Shown: piece after piece, positions 44,484 through 53,652 of the stretch
How the letters are laid out: each line of letters begins with the position of its first letter
Position numbering within the stretch: the first letter of the stretch is position 1
From: an uncultured Oscillospiraceae bacterium
GTDB taxonomy: Bacteria > Bacillota > Clostridia > Oscillospirales > Oscillospiraceae
DNA: 64,000 nt
NCBI GenBank assembly: GCA_944386845.1
Contig: CALXCP010000003.1
Location: forward strand, 1-64,000
Direction of reading: 5' to 3'
Made by a program: the position numbers and the translations under genes
The notes under the pieces: model-generated
The model's database searches: none
What the model saw: only the letters and a program-made list of their open reading frames with translations
Told to the model about the DNA's origin: nothing

Positions 44484-45304
44484 GGCCCGTCTCCCTCCTC
44501 TTCACCGCCGGTATCCGACGTGATGTTCAGCGCGCCCTCCGCCCCCTCCCGGGTGGGGGTGACGGTGCAGTCCTCCTCGTTGCCCGCCAGCCGCAGCCGC
44601 CGGGCCTTGCACAGCTCCAGCACCGCGATGAAGGTGGCCACGATCTCCGAGCGGCTCCGGCTCCCCTGGAACAGGGCCCGGAACCGGGTGACTCCAAAGC
44701 GGCTGAGCCGCTGCAGGATCTCGTCCGCCTTGTCGGCCACCGGGTAGGGCTCCCGCCCCACGATCCCCTGAAAGGCGGACATGGGGGGCGGCAGACGGTC
44801 GTCGCTGCGCTCCAGGGCGGACAGCATGGCCCGCCGGATGTCCTCCGGGCTGTGTACATAGCGATATACCTTGTCCTCCGGGACGGCCTCGGGCATCTTG
44901 GTGAGATAGTCCCGGCCCACCGCATACCGGTCAGACAGCTCGGGGATGACAGTCTTGATCCGGTGGTAGGTCTCATTGCGCTGGTGGGCCTCCAGGCTGG
45001 CGATGAGCTGTTCCATCTCGGACAGGGCCTCCTCGTCTTGGACAGAGAGGAGCATCCTGGCCTTGATATAGACCAGGTGGGCGGCCATGGCCACGAACTC
45101 GCTGGCCACCTCCAGGTCCAGTTGCTGCCGCTGGGCGATCCACTCCAGGTACTGATCCAGGATGAGAGAGATCTGGATGTCCTTGATCTCCATCTTGTTC
45201 TTACTCAGCAGGTGGAGGATCAGATCCAGAGGGCCAACGAAGTCCTCCATGTCCTCTGTCCTGGCTTTGACCACCTTCTCCAGATGAAAGATCGGAGTTT
45301 CCAC
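44474..45304 (-). CDS. scpA: Segregation and condensation protein A (kleisin)
   Basis: A 276-residue kleisin that bridges SMC heads. The DFVGPLDLILHLLSKNKMEI N-terminal block and EFVAMAAHLVYIKARMLL helix are intact; a winged-helix domain ends near residue 245. Downstream scpB overlaps it. Confidence 0.94.
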   Translation of the reverse strand: METPIFHLEKVVKARTEDMEDFVGPLDLILHLLSKNKMEIKDIQISLILDQYLEWIAQRQQLDLEVASEFVAMAAHLVYIKARMLLSVQDEEALSEMEQLIASLEAHQRNETYHRIKTVIPELSDRYAVGRDYLTKMPEAVPEDKVYRYVHSPEDIRRAMLSALERSDDRLPPPMSAFQGIVGREPYPVADKADEILQRLSRFGVTRFRALFQGSRSRSEIVATFIAVLELCKARRLRLAGNEEDCTVTPTREGAEGALNITSDTGGEEEGDGPWN

Positions 45305-45322
45305 GCGCTCACCTGCCCACGT

Positions 45323-46009
45323 TCAGAAGAAATACCAGAGGAAGATCTCAAAGGGAAAACCGGTCACCGTACAGAACGACTGGATGACCGCCTCCATGGC
45401 CGCCGAAAGCGGCCCGCTGAATGCCCCAAAGAAGGTCAGGGCGATGACCACGATGAAAAAATACCGCTCATACCGCAGGATCTGTCCGTAGATCCGGTCG
45501 GGCAGCAGGGCGAAGAGCACCTTGGACCCGTCCAGAGGCGAGATGGGGATGAGATTGAACAGCCCCAGGCCCACGCTGAGCACCGCCACGTAGCACAGCA
45601 GCAAAATGAGGTAGCTCACCGCCGCCCCCACAGGAAGAAGATGCCAGCACAGAGAGGCCAGGGCCACCGCGATCAGGGCGGTGACGAAATTGGACAGCGG
45701 CCCCGCCAGAGCGGTGAGGGCCATATCCCGCCGGGGATGCCTGAAGTAGCGCATGTCCACCGGCACCGGTTTGGCCCACCCCACCCGGGCCACCAACATC
45801 ATCAGCAGACCCAGGGGGTCGATATGCTTCACCGGGTTCAGCGTCAGCCGGCCCATGACTTTGGCGGTTGGATCCCCCAGCCGCCAGGCCGTCAGGCCGT
45901 GGCTCACCTCATGGATGGTGATGCACAGCAGGGCGGCCGCCGCGCTCAGCAGCAGATAGATCAGCTGTCCGACGTTGAAATTCTGTAAAAAGTTGGTGAT
46001 GGAGCTCAC
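45323..46009 (-). CDS. M50 site-2-type membrane metalloprotease
   Basis: A 228-residue intramembrane zinc protease with about six helices. HEVSHG (His33, Glu34, His37) and NLIPISPLDGSK supply the zinc ligands. This short form without a PDZ domain is common next to scpA in Clostridia; substrates are unknown. The start is GTG at 46009 with GAGGGA upstream. A second, SpoIVFB-like M50 gene is at 61098. Confidence 0.88.
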   Translation of the reverse strand: MSSITNFLQNFNVGQLIYLLLSAAAALLCITIHEVSHGLTAWRLGDPTAKVMGRLTLNPVKHIDPLGLLMMLVARVGWAKPVPVDMRYFRHPRRDMALTALAGPLSNFVTALIAVALASLCWHLLPVGAAVSYLILLLCYVAVLSVGLGLFNLIPISPLDGSKVLFALLPDRIYGQILRYERYFFIVVIALTFFGAFSGPLSAAMEAVIQSFCTVTGFPFEIFLWYFF

Positions 46010-46079
46010 CGGCGTCCCTCATCTCATCTTGGTCTCATTCCCGGCGTCACATCGGCGGCACAGAGCTTTCGATATCGCT

Positions 46080-46108
46080 ATTGTACCATGTCGGCAGACT
46101 GCCTGCAA
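46080..46108 (-). promoter_or_regulatory. Sigma-A promoter of the M50-scpAB unit
   Basis: TTGCAG (46103-46108), 17 bases, TACAAT (46080-46085) on the minus strand, about 70 bases upstream of the GTG start. Confidence 0.7.
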
Positions 46109-46110
46109 CC

Positions 46111-46716
46111 TCAGCTTCCCGGCCGGGATGACCCGGCCTCCGCCCCGGCGGCAGTCAGGACGCGGGCAAGCAGATCATCCCGCCCCGTCCCCTTTTCCGC
46201 CGAGAAGGCGATCAGCTCGGGCGCCTCCAGCACAGAGCGGATCAGATCCAGGCTCTCTGTCCGTGCGCTGGGCTTCACCTTGTCCACCTTGTTGGCGGCC
46301 ACCACGAAGGGGCGGCCGGTGCCCCGGAACCAGTCTGCCATCTGCCGGTCATCAGCAGTGGGGCGGTGCCGGGCATCCACCACCAGGACCCCCAGGGTGA
46401 TGCGCTCCGGCCGGGCAAAGTAGGACTCCATCAGTCGGGCCCAGCGCTCCTTCTCCCCCTGGGACACCCGGGCGTAGCCGTACCCGGGCAGGTCCACCAG
46501 GTAGAACCGGTCGTCGATTCGGAAATAGTTGACGTGGGTGGTCTTGCCCGGCGCCGCCCCCACCCGGGCGAAGTTCTTTCGGCCCAGCAGGCGGTTGATC
46601 ACCGAGGACTTGCCCACGTTGGACCGCCCGGCAAAGGCAATCTGGGGCAGGCCGTCCGCCAGGAAATCCTTTGGCGAGGCGGCGGAGAGAACAAACTCCG
46701 CGTTATGCAGATTCAC
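46111..46716 (-). CDS. engB: Ribosome biogenesis GTPase EngB/YsxC
   Basis: A 201-residue GTPase for 50S assembly. G1 is FAGRSNVGKSSVIN, G3 DLPGYGYA and G4 NKVDK. It follows lon by 13 bases, as in Bacillus. Confidence 0.95.
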   Translation of the reverse strand: MNLHNAEFVLSAASPKDFLADGLPQIAFAGRSNVGKSSVINRLLGRKNFARVGAAPGKTTHVNYFRIDDRFYLVDLPGYGYARVSQGEKERWARLMESYFARPERITLGVLVVDARHRPTADDRQMADWFRGTGRPFVVAANKVDKVKPSARTESLDLIRSVLEAPELIAFSAEKGTGRDDLLARVLTAAGAEAGSSRPGS

Positions 46717-46729
46717 GCTGACACGCTCC

Positions 46730-49159
46730 TCACTGCCGCAGACCCAGCTTGTTCCCGGCGGGCTTGCTCTGATCCTGCTCTGCGGGAAGAGCCAGCCCGG
46801 AGCTGGCGTTCTTCCACTCCAGGGCGGCGGCCAGTACCTCGTCCACCTGCTCCGCCGGGATGAAGTTCAGGGCGGAACGCACCGTCTGGTCGATCTCCTC
46901 CAGGTCCTTCACATTGTCGGCGGGGATGAGCACCGTCTTGATGCCGCTGCGCAGGGCGGCCATGGTCTTCTCCCGCAGGCCGCCGATGGGCAGCACCCGC
47001 CCCCGGACAGTGACCTCACCGGTCATGGCGATGGCGGGCCGCACCGGGGTGTCGGTGAGGGCGGAGACCAGGGCGGTGGTGATGGTGACGCCGGCGGACG
47101 GGCCGTCCTTGGGCACCGCACCCTCCGGGAAGTGGATGTGGATGTCCTTGGTCTTGTAGAAGTCCTCTTCAATGCCCAGCTGGCGGCACCGGCTGCGGAT
47201 ATAGCTGATGGCGGCCTGGGCCGACTCCTTCATCACGTCGCCCAGGTTGCCGGTGAGCTCCACCTTGCCGCTGCCGGGGACCACGTTGACCTCCACCTCC
47301 AGCAGCTCGCCGCCCACCGAGGTCCAGGCCAGCCCGTTCACCACCCCCACCCGGACGGCCAGGGCCTCCCGTTCGGGGTGATATTTTCGCACCCCCAGGT
47401 ACTCCTCCAGGTCGTCCCCTGTGATGTGGATGGACTTTACAGCACCGTCCACCAGCTTCATGGCGCACTTCCGGCAGATGGTGGCCAGCTCCCGCTCCAG
47501 GATGCGCACCCCCGACTCCCGGGTATAGGCGCTGACGATCTCCCGGATGGCGTCGTCGGTGAGCTTCACCTGCCGGGAGCGGAGCCCGTGGCGCTTGAGC
47601 TCCTTGGGCAGCAGATGCCGTTTGGCGATCTGCAGCTTCTCCTCATCGGTGTAGCTGGGCAGCTCGATGACCTCCATCCGGTCCAGCAGGGCCCGGGGGA
47701 TGGTGGAGGTGGTGTTGGCAGTGGTGATGAACAGCACGTCGGACAGGTCGAAGGGGATCTCCAGGAAGTGATCCCGGAAGGTGGCGTTCTGCTCCCCGTC
47801 CAGCACCTCCAGCAGGGCGGAGGCGGGGTCTCCCCGCTGATCCTGCCCCAGCTTGTCGATCTCGTCCAGCAGCAGCAGCGGGTTGCAGCTGCCCGCCTGG
47901 CTCACGGCGGCGATGATGCGGCCGGGCATGGCCCCCACATAGGTCTTGCGGTGGCCCCGGATATCCGCCTCATCGTGGACGCCGCCCAGAGAGATCCGGG
48001 CCAGCTTCCGGTTCAGCGCCCGGGCCACTGACATGGCGATGGACGTCTTTCCCACCCCCGGCGGCCCCACCAGGCAGAGCACCTGCCCCTTCAGCTCAGG
48101 GGCCAACTGCTTGACCGCCACGAACTCCAGGATGCGCTCCTTCACCTTGTCCAGGCCGAAGTGGTCGGCATCCAGCGTTTTCCGGGCGGCGGACACGTTC
48201 ACCCGCTCCCTGGTGTGCTTGCCCCAGGGGAGCTCCAGACAGGTGTCCAGGTAGTTGCGCAGCACGGCCCCCTCGGAGGAGCCGAAGGGCTGCTTGGCCA
48301 GGCGTCCCAGTTCCTTCTCCAGCTTCTCCCGCACCTCGTCGGGGAGCTTGGCCTTCTGGATCTTCCGGCGGTAATCCTCGATCTCGCTGTCGCCCGATTC
48401 CCCCTCCCCCAGCTCAGTCTGGATGGCCTTGAGCTGCTCCCGGAGGTAATAGTCCCGCTGGTTGTCGCTCATGCGCTCCCGGACCTTGTTCTGGATGTCA
48501 TCCTCGATGCTGAGGATCTCCACCTCCCGGTCCAGCAGGCGGAGCATCTTCTCCAGCCGGCGCAGGGGACGCGCCTCGGCCAGGATGGCCTGCTTATCCT
48601 CATTGCGCATGGGGATGCTCTGGGCGATATAGTCGGCGATATAGCCCGGGTCGTCGCTGGCCAGGATATTGATATATGCCTCCGGGCCCAGCTTGGGGGA
48701 GAGCTGGCAGTACAACTCAAAGGCCTCATATACGCTGCGGATGCAGGCCTCCGCACGGGTGCTCCGGAAGGTGGTGCGCCGCTCCGGGATCTCCTCCACC
48801 CGGGCGATATAATAGGGGTCGCTCTGGGCCAGGGACAGCAGCCTGCCCCGGCTCTGCCCAGCCACCATCACCCGGACGCTGTCCCCCTGAAGGCGGAGGA
48901 TCTGCCGCACGGTGGAGATCGTGCCCACCCGGTAAAGACCGTCCAGGCCAGGTCTCTCCTCCCCCAGATCCTTCTGCGCCACCAGGAAGATGGGCTGCCC
49001 GCTGGTCATGGCGGCATCCAGGGCGCGGATAGACATCTCCCGGCCCACGTCGAAGTGGATGTTCATATTGGGGAACACCGTGATGCCCCGCAGGGCCATC
49101 ATGGGGATCTCCGTCATATCGGCGCCGCTCCCGCCCGTTTTTTCCATCGTCTCTGTCAT
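46730..49159 (-). CDS. lon: ATP-dependent protease Lon
   Basis: An 809-residue cytosolic protease: N-terminal substrate domain (about 15-210), AAA+ domain with LVGPPGVGKTS and LLLDEIDKLGQDQRGDPASALLEVLD (two parts of the Walker A and B region), and C-terminal protease domain with the catalytic Ser in KDGPSAGVT and the Lys about 40 residues later. The first ATG (49159) is used; a second in-frame ATG 14 codons later is the more usual N-terminus. It belongs to the tig-clpP-clpX-lon-engB series. Confidence 0.95.
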   Translation of the reverse strand: MTETMEKTGGSGADMTEIPMMALRGITVFPNMNIHFDVGREMSIRALDAAMTSGQPIFLVAQKDLGEERPGLDGLYRVGTISTVRQILRLQGDSVRVMVAGQSRGRLLSLAQSDPYYIARVEEIPERRTTFRSTRAEACIRSVYEAFELYCQLSPKLGPEAYINILASDDPGYIADYIAQSIPMRNEDKQAILAEARPLRRLEKMLRLLDREVEILSIEDDIQNKVRERMSDNQRDYYLREQLKAIQTELGEGESGDSEIEDYRRKIQKAKLPDEVREKLEKELGRLAKQPFGSSEGAVLRNYLDTCLELPWGKHTRERVNVSAARKTLDADHFGLDKVKERILEFVAVKQLAPELKGQVLCLVGPPGVGKTSIAMSVARALNRKLARISLGGVHDEADIRGHRKTYVGAMPGRIIAAVSQAGSCNPLLLLDEIDKLGQDQRGDPASALLEVLDGEQNATFRDHFLEIPFDLSDVLFITTANTTSTIPRALLDRMEVIELPSYTDEEKLQIAKRHLLPKELKRHGLRSRQVKLTDDAIREIVSAYTRESGVRILERELATICRKCAMKLVDGAVKSIHITGDDLEEYLGVRKYHPEREALAVRVGVVNGLAWTSVGGELLEVEVNVVPGSGKVELTGNLGDVMKESAQAAISYIRSRCRQLGIEEDFYKTKDIHIHFPEGAVPKDGPSAGVTITTALVSALTDTPVRPAIAMTGEVTVRGRVLPIGGLREKTMAALRSGIKTVLIPADNVKDLEEIDQTVRSALNFIPAEQVDEVLAAALEWKNASSGLALPAEQDQSKPAGNKLGLRQ

Positions 49160-49206
49160 AGTCGATCCACTCCCTTCTGATCAGGGATCTGTTCTGCTGA
49201 TGTCGT

Positions 49207-49250
49207 TCAGAAAAGCCGCGCAGAGCTTGGCAGCATCGGCGCGGCTTTTC
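49207..49250 (-). terminator. Terminator between clpX and lon
   Basis: A perfect 12-bp stem (49210-49221 with 49239-49250), reading GGCTTTTC out on the minus strand. Because the stem itself ends in A/U pairs the U-tract is partly within it. Confidence 0.6.
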
Positions 49251-49263
49251 AAATGGTCTCCGC

Positions 49264-50589
49264 TCAGGAGACGTGGGCGCCCCGGGGCGGGATGCCGCCG
49301 CGCTCACTGCGCAGCTGGGCCTTCCCCAGTCTGGGACGCTCCGTCCGCCTCTCATCCCGTTCGATCAGGGGCGGCTCTCCCTCCTTCACGCACCCCGGCG
49401 TGATGGTCACCTTGACGATCTGGGGATCGGAGGGGACGTCGAACATGACCTGGGTCATGATCTCCTCCAGCACCGCCCGCAGGCCACGGGCGCCGATATT
49501 CCGGTCGATGGCCTTGTCCGCCACCGCCTCCAGCGCCGCGGGCTGGAACTCCAGCTCCACATCGTCGTACTCCAGCAGCTTCTGGTACTGCTTCGCCAGG
49601 GCGTTCTTGGGCTCGGTGAGGATGCGCACCAACTGCTCCCGGTCCAGGGAGTTCAGCGCCGTGATCACCGGCAGACGGCCCACCAGCTCGGGGATGATGC
49701 CGAACTTCAGCAGGTCGTGGGGCTGGATCTCCTGGAGCAGGGCACTGATGTCCTTCTCCTTTCCGCTCTGGATCTCAGCGCCGAAGCCGATGCTCTTCTT
49801 GTCCAGCCGCCGCTCGATGATCTTCTCGATGCCGTCGAAGGCACCGCCGCAGATGAACAGGATGTTTTTGGTATCCACCTGGATGAATTCCTGATGGGGG
49901 TGTTTCCGGCCACCCTGAGGCGGAACGTTGGCCACGGTGCCCTCCAGGATCTTCAGCAGGGCCTGCTGTACGCCCTCGCCGGACACGTCCCGGGTGATGG
50001 AGGTGTTCTCGCTCTTCCGGGCGATCTTATCAATCTCATCGATGTAGATGATGCCCCGTTCGGCCAGCTCCACATCGTAGTCCGCCGCCTGGACCAGCCG
50101 CAGCAGGATGTTCTCCACATCGTCGCCCACATAGCCGGCCTCGGTGAGGGTGGTGGCGTCGGCGATGGCGAAGGGCACCTTCAGCATCCGGGCCAGGGTC
50201 TGGGCAAACAGCGTCTTACCGCTGCCTGTGGGACCGATGAGCAGGATATTGCTCTTTTGAAGCTCCACATCGCTGCCGCCGCCCAGGAAGATGCGCTTGT
50301 AGTGGTTGTACACCGCCACCGACAGGGCGATCTTCGCCTTGTCCTGGCCGATGATATACTGGTCCAGATACGCCCGGATCTCCCGGGGCGCAGGGATGAC
50401 ATCCGGCACCTCCAGGACCTTGGACACCGACTTCTGGTCGGAGAGCTCCTCCCCCAGGATGCCCATGCACAGGTGGACGCACTCGTTGCAGATGAAGGCG
50501 CCCGGCCCGGCGATGATGCGCTCCACCTGATCCTGATACTTCCCACAGAAGGAGCAGCGTATGGTGCGCTTGTCGTCATTCTTTGCCAT
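49264..50589 (-). CDS. clpX: ATP-dependent Clp protease ATP-binding subunit ClpX
   Basis: A 441-residue unfoldase. The N-terminal zinc finger uses Cys12, Cys15, Cys34 and Cys37; Walker A is [13 protein letters not shown]; the arginine-finger and ClpP-docking IGF-type loop reads SIGFGAEI. The last 35 residues are unusually basic and polar (RRTERPRLG...) compared with the short normal end. It follows clpP by 69 bases that contain a hairpin. Confidence 0.95.
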   Translation of the reverse strand: MAKNDDKRTIRCSFCGKYQDQVERIIAGPGAFICNECVHLCMGILGEELSDQKSVSKVLEVPDVIPAPREIRAYLDQYIIGQDKAKIALSVAVYNHYKRIFLGGGSDVELQKSNILLIGPTGSGKTLFAQTLARMLKVPFAIADATTLTEAGYVGDDVENILLRLVQAADYDVELAERGIIYIDEIDKIARKSENTSITRDVSGEGVQQALLKILEGTVANVPPQGGRKHPHQEFIQVDTKNILFICGGAFDGIEKIIERRLDKKSIGFGAEIQSGKEKDISALLQEIQPHDLLKFGIIPELVGRLPVITALNSLDREQLVRILTEPKNALAKQYQKLLEYDDVELEFQPAALEAVADKAIDRNIGARGLRAVLEEIMTQVMFDVPSDPQIVKVTITPGCVKEGEPPLIERDERRTERPRLGKAQLRSERGGIPPRGAHVS

Positions 50590-50611
50590 AAAATACCTCT
50601 TCTTGATGGTG

Positions 50612-50645
50612 CAAAGGAGTGAAGTGGAACTCCTTCACTCCTTTG
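50612..50645 (-). promoter_or_regulatory. Hairpin between clpP and clpX
   Basis: A perfect 13-bp stem (CAAAGGAGTGAAG at 50612-50624 with its complement at 50633-50645). There is no U-tract. It could stabilise the clpP transcript end, slow polymerase, or tune clpX relative to clpP. Confidence 0.5.
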
Positions 50646-50658
50646 GCAGTCCAATGCA

Positions 50659-51240
50659 TCAGCGTTTGAAAATCACCTTATCGATGAGGCCGAAGTCCTG
50701 GGCCTCCTGGGCGGTCATCCAATTGTCCCGCTCAGAGACCGCCTTGATCTCCTCCGGAGTCTTTCCGGTGTTGGCGGCCAGGATCTCGTTCAGGTTCTTT
50801 TTGATGCGCAGGAAGTGCTCCACATCGATCTCCATGTCGGTCACCTTTCCCTGGGTGCCGGCAGAAGGCTGATGGATCATGATCTCCGCGTTGGGCAGGG
50901 CGATACGCTTGCCCTTGGTTCCAGAGGACAGGAGGAAGGCGCCCATACTGGCCGCCATGCCCACGCAGATGGTGGACACGTCGCACTTGATATACTGCAT
51001 GGTGTCGTAGATGGCCATGCCGTCGGTGACAGAACCGCCAGGGCTGTTGATGTAGAACTGGATGTCCTTATCCGGATCCTGGGCCTCCAGGTAGAGCAGC
51101 TGAGCCACCACCAGGCTGGCAGTGGTGGCGTTGACCTCCTCTCCCAGGAAGACGATCCGGTCGTTCAGCAGGCGGGAAAAAATGTCGTAGGAGCGTTCCC
51201 CCCGGTTGGTCTGTTCAATGACATAAGGGACTAAACTCAT
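50659..51240 (-). CDS. clpP: ATP-dependent Clp protease proteolytic subunit
   Basis: A 193-residue serine peptidase. The catalytic Ser is in GMAASMGAF, His in MIHQPSAG and Asp further on; the hydrophobic docking sites are normal. The ATG at 51240 has AAAGGAG upstream and gives the typical [20 protein letters not shown] start. Confidence 0.96.
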   Translation of the reverse strand: MSLVPYVIEQTNRGERSYDIFSRLLNDRIVFLGEEVNATTASLVVAQLLYLEAQDPDKDIQFYINSPGGSVTDGMAIYDTMQYIKCDVSTICVGMAASMGAFLLSSGTKGKRIALPNAEIMIHQPSAGTQGKVTDMEIDVEHFLRIKKNLNEILAANTGKTPEEIKAVSERDNWMTAQEAQDFGLIDKVIFKR

Positions 51241-51351
51241 GGTGTTCTCCTTTGCGTTCGTTCTCCGGGCCGTGCCGGGCATCCGGATGGGTATGCGCCC
51301 TTCCGGGATAGTATGCCCCGCCGGCGCCCCGGACAAACCCGGAGCGGGAGG

Positions 51352-52848
51352 TCACGCCTCCTCTTTGGTGGTCTTTTTGGTGGTCCGCTTGGCGGCGGGC
51401 TTCTTCTCAGCGGCCTCGCCCTCGGCCTTCTCAGTCTTCTTGGCAGCAGGCTTCCGGGCGGCAGGCTTCTTTTCCTTGGTGTCACCCTCGGCGGGCTTGT
51501 CGGCAGCGGTCTTGCGGGTCCGCTTGGGCTTGGCGGGGGCTTCGGCCTTCTCGGCCTTGTCCGCCTTTTTGGGCGCCTCGCCCACCTTGGCGTTGTCGAT
51601 GACGAAGGTGGTGGCCTTCTGGATGAGCAGGTCATGCCGCAGGTCCGCCTCGGCCACGGCGGTCTTCACCTGCTCGGTGTCCATCTTATACTTCTCAGCC
51701 AGAGAGGCGATCTCAGCGTCCATCTCCTCCTGGGTGACCTCCAGGCCCTCAGCCTTGGCTACGGCCTCCAGGGCCAGCTCAGAGCGCACCTGGTTGGCGG
51801 CGGCCTCCCGGGCGTCCTGCATCAGGCTCTCCCGGGTCTGGCCCATCATCTGCAGATACTGGTCAAAGTCCATGCCGGCCCCGGTGACCCGGTTGGCGTA
51901 GTCATTGCACAGCTGCTCGGCCCGGTAAGAGATCATCCCCTCGGGCACCACGGCCTTCATGTTGTTCACCAGCTGCTCCAGCACGGCGTTCTCATATTCC
52001 CGCTGGGCCTGCTGCTCGCGCTGTTCCGTCAGCTTGTCGGTCAGGCTCTTCTTCAGTTCGTCCAGGGTGTCGAATTCAGAAACGTCCTTGGCGAACTCGT
52101 CGTCCACCTTGGGCTGCACCGCGGTCTTCACCGCATGGAGCTTCACCTTGAACACTACGTCCTTGCCGGCCAGCTCAGGGGTGTAGTTATCGGGGAACTT
52201 GATGCTGATCTCCTTCTCGTCGCCCGCCTTCATGCCCACGACCTGCTCCTCAAAGCCGGGGACGAAGGTATTGGAGCCCAGCTGGAGGTTGTAATTTTCC
52301 CCCTTGCCGCCCTCAAAGGGCTTGCCGTCCAGGAAGCCCTCGAAGTCGATCATGGCGGTGTCGCCATCGCGGGCCTCCCGGTCCACATCCACCATCCGGG
52401 TGGCCCGGGCGATGAGAGGCTGCATCTCGCTGTCCAGGTCGGCGTCGGTGACCGTCACCTCGGCCTTGGGCGCCGTGAGGCCCTTGTACTGGCCCAGCTC
52501 CACCTCGGGCTTGACAGAGACGATGGCCTTGAACACCAGGCCCTCGGGACCCACGCTCTCCACCTCGATCTCGGGATAGCCCACGGCGTCCAGCTTCTGG
52601 TCCATCACCGCCTGGGAGTAGGCCACAGGGTACACCTCGTTCACGGCCTCCTCATAGAAGATGCCGGAACCGTACATGCTCTCGATGAGCTTCCGGGGCG
52701 CCTTGCCCTTGCGGAAGCCGGGGATGTTGATGCTCTTTCTGTTCTTCAGGTAAACCTGGTTGACGGCGGCGTCGAACTCCTCGGCCCCCACCTCGATCAC
52801 CAGTTCAACGGTGCTGTTCTCTTTCTTTTCAGCGCTCTTGACGACCAT
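51352..52848 (-). CDS. tig: Trigger factor with long basic C-terminal extension
   Basis: A 498-residue ribosome-associated chaperone. The ribosome-binding signature NIPGFRKGKAPR, the FKBP-like peptidyl-prolyl isomerase domain (about 160-245) and the helical C-domain are normal up to about residue 421. The last 77 residues (422-498) are an added low-complexity tail with 21 Lys, 4 Arg and many Ala and Pro, resembling histone-H1-like tails. The ATG at 52848 has ACAGGAGGAA upstream. It leads the tig-clpP-clpX series. Confidence 0.94.
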   Translation of the reverse strand: MVVKSAEKKENSTVELVIEVGAEEFDAAVNQVYLKNRKSINIPGFRKGKAPRKLIESMYGSGIFYEEAVNEVYPVAYSQAVMDQKLDAVGYPEIEVESVGPEGLVFKAIVSVKPEVELGQYKGLTAPKAEVTVTDADLDSEMQPLIARATRMVDVDREARDGDTAMIDFEGFLDGKPFEGGKGENYNLQLGSNTFVPGFEEQVVGMKAGDEKEISIKFPDNYTPELAGKDVVFKVKLHAVKTAVQPKVDDEFAKDVSEFDTLDELKKSLTDKLTEQREQQAQREYENAVLEQLVNNMKAVVPEGMISYRAEQLCNDYANRVTGAGMDFDQYLQMMGQTRESLMQDAREAAANQVRSELALEAVAKAEGLEVTQEEMDAEIASLAEKYKMDTEQVKTAVAEADLRHDLLIQKATTFVIDNAKVGEAPKKADKAEKAEAPAKPKRTRKTAADKPAEGDTKEKKPAARKPAAKKTEKAEGEAAEKKPAAKRTTKKTTKEEA

Positions 52849-52932
52849 GCTTTTTCCTCCTGTCGGCAGACCGGCGCGGTATGAAGATCTCCGCCCGGAC
52901 GCCATGTTGTCTTCATCCGTGATATTTTATCA

Positions 52933-52965
52933 GAAAAAATACCGAAATACCAGACTTTTTTTCGG
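52933..52965 (-). terminator. Weak terminator after the phosphoesterase gene
   Basis: A 6-bp stem (CCGAAA/TTTCGG, 52942-52965) followed on the minus strand by TATTTTTTC. It separates the phosphoesterase from tig. I see only an unconvincing tig promoter (TAAAAT without a clear -35) downstream of it. Confidence 0.5.
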
Positions 52966-53652
52966 TCAATCGCAAATTTTTTCCGGCCGGAAGTTCAGAT
53001 AGTCCGCCGAGACCATCTGATACCGCACCGGGCCCACCTTTCCCTGCACCGCCAGGCGGTGGCTGGCCCCGTGGAGGTGGCCGTAGCAGCACAGGGTCAC
53101 CCCGTACCGCTCCAGCAGCTCCATGATCTCGGGGCAGCGGTAGCCCTCGTAGCAGGGCGGGTAGTGAAGAAAGCAGTACTTCTCCCGCTCCCCCGCCGCC
53201 TTCAGCGAGGCCTCCAGCCGGATCAGCTCCCGGCGAAATACCTTCTCATCGTGGCCCCCCCGGTCCTCCTCATAGAACCAGCCCCGGGTGCCGCACAGGG
53301 CGATGTCCCCGTACAGGGCGCAGTTGTTGTGGAGCAGCCCAAAGCCGGAAAAGCCGTTTTCCTCAAAGAACCGGGTCATCTTGGCGGCGGTGGTCCACCA
53401 GTAGTCGTGGTTCCCCTTCAGCAGCAGCTTGCGCCCCGGAAAGGAGGCCAGAAAGGCGAAGTCCTCCCGGGCCTGCTCCAGGCTCATGCCCCAGGACAGG
53501 TCGCCGCACAGGACGAGGGTGTCCTCCTCCCGGAGGACGGACAGCCCCCGGCGCAGCTTGTCCACATAGCCGCTCCAGGCGCCGCCGAACACATCCATGG
53601 GCTTCCGGGCGGAGAGGGACAGGTGGGTATCCCCCAGGGCATACAGCGCCAT
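52966..53652 (-). CDS. Metallophosphoesterase
   Basis: A 228-residue calcineurin-like phosphoesterase. Metal-binding motifs in order: GDTHLS, CGDLSWG, GNHDYWW, and late GHLHG. The substrate is not predictable. Its start overlaps the thrC stop by one base, so it is co-transcribed with threonine synthase. Confidence 0.86.
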   Translation of the reverse strand: MALYALGDTHLSLSARKPMDVFGGAWSGYVDKLRRGLSVLREEDTLVLCGDLSWGMSLEQAREDFAFLASFPGRKLLLKGNHDYWWTTAAKMTRFFEENGFSGFGLLHNNCALYGDIALCGTRGWFYEEDRGGHDEKVFRRELIRLEASLKAAGEREKYCFLHYPPCYEGYRCPEIMELLERYGVTLCCYGHLHGASHRLAVQGKVGPVRYQMVSADYLNFRPEKICD

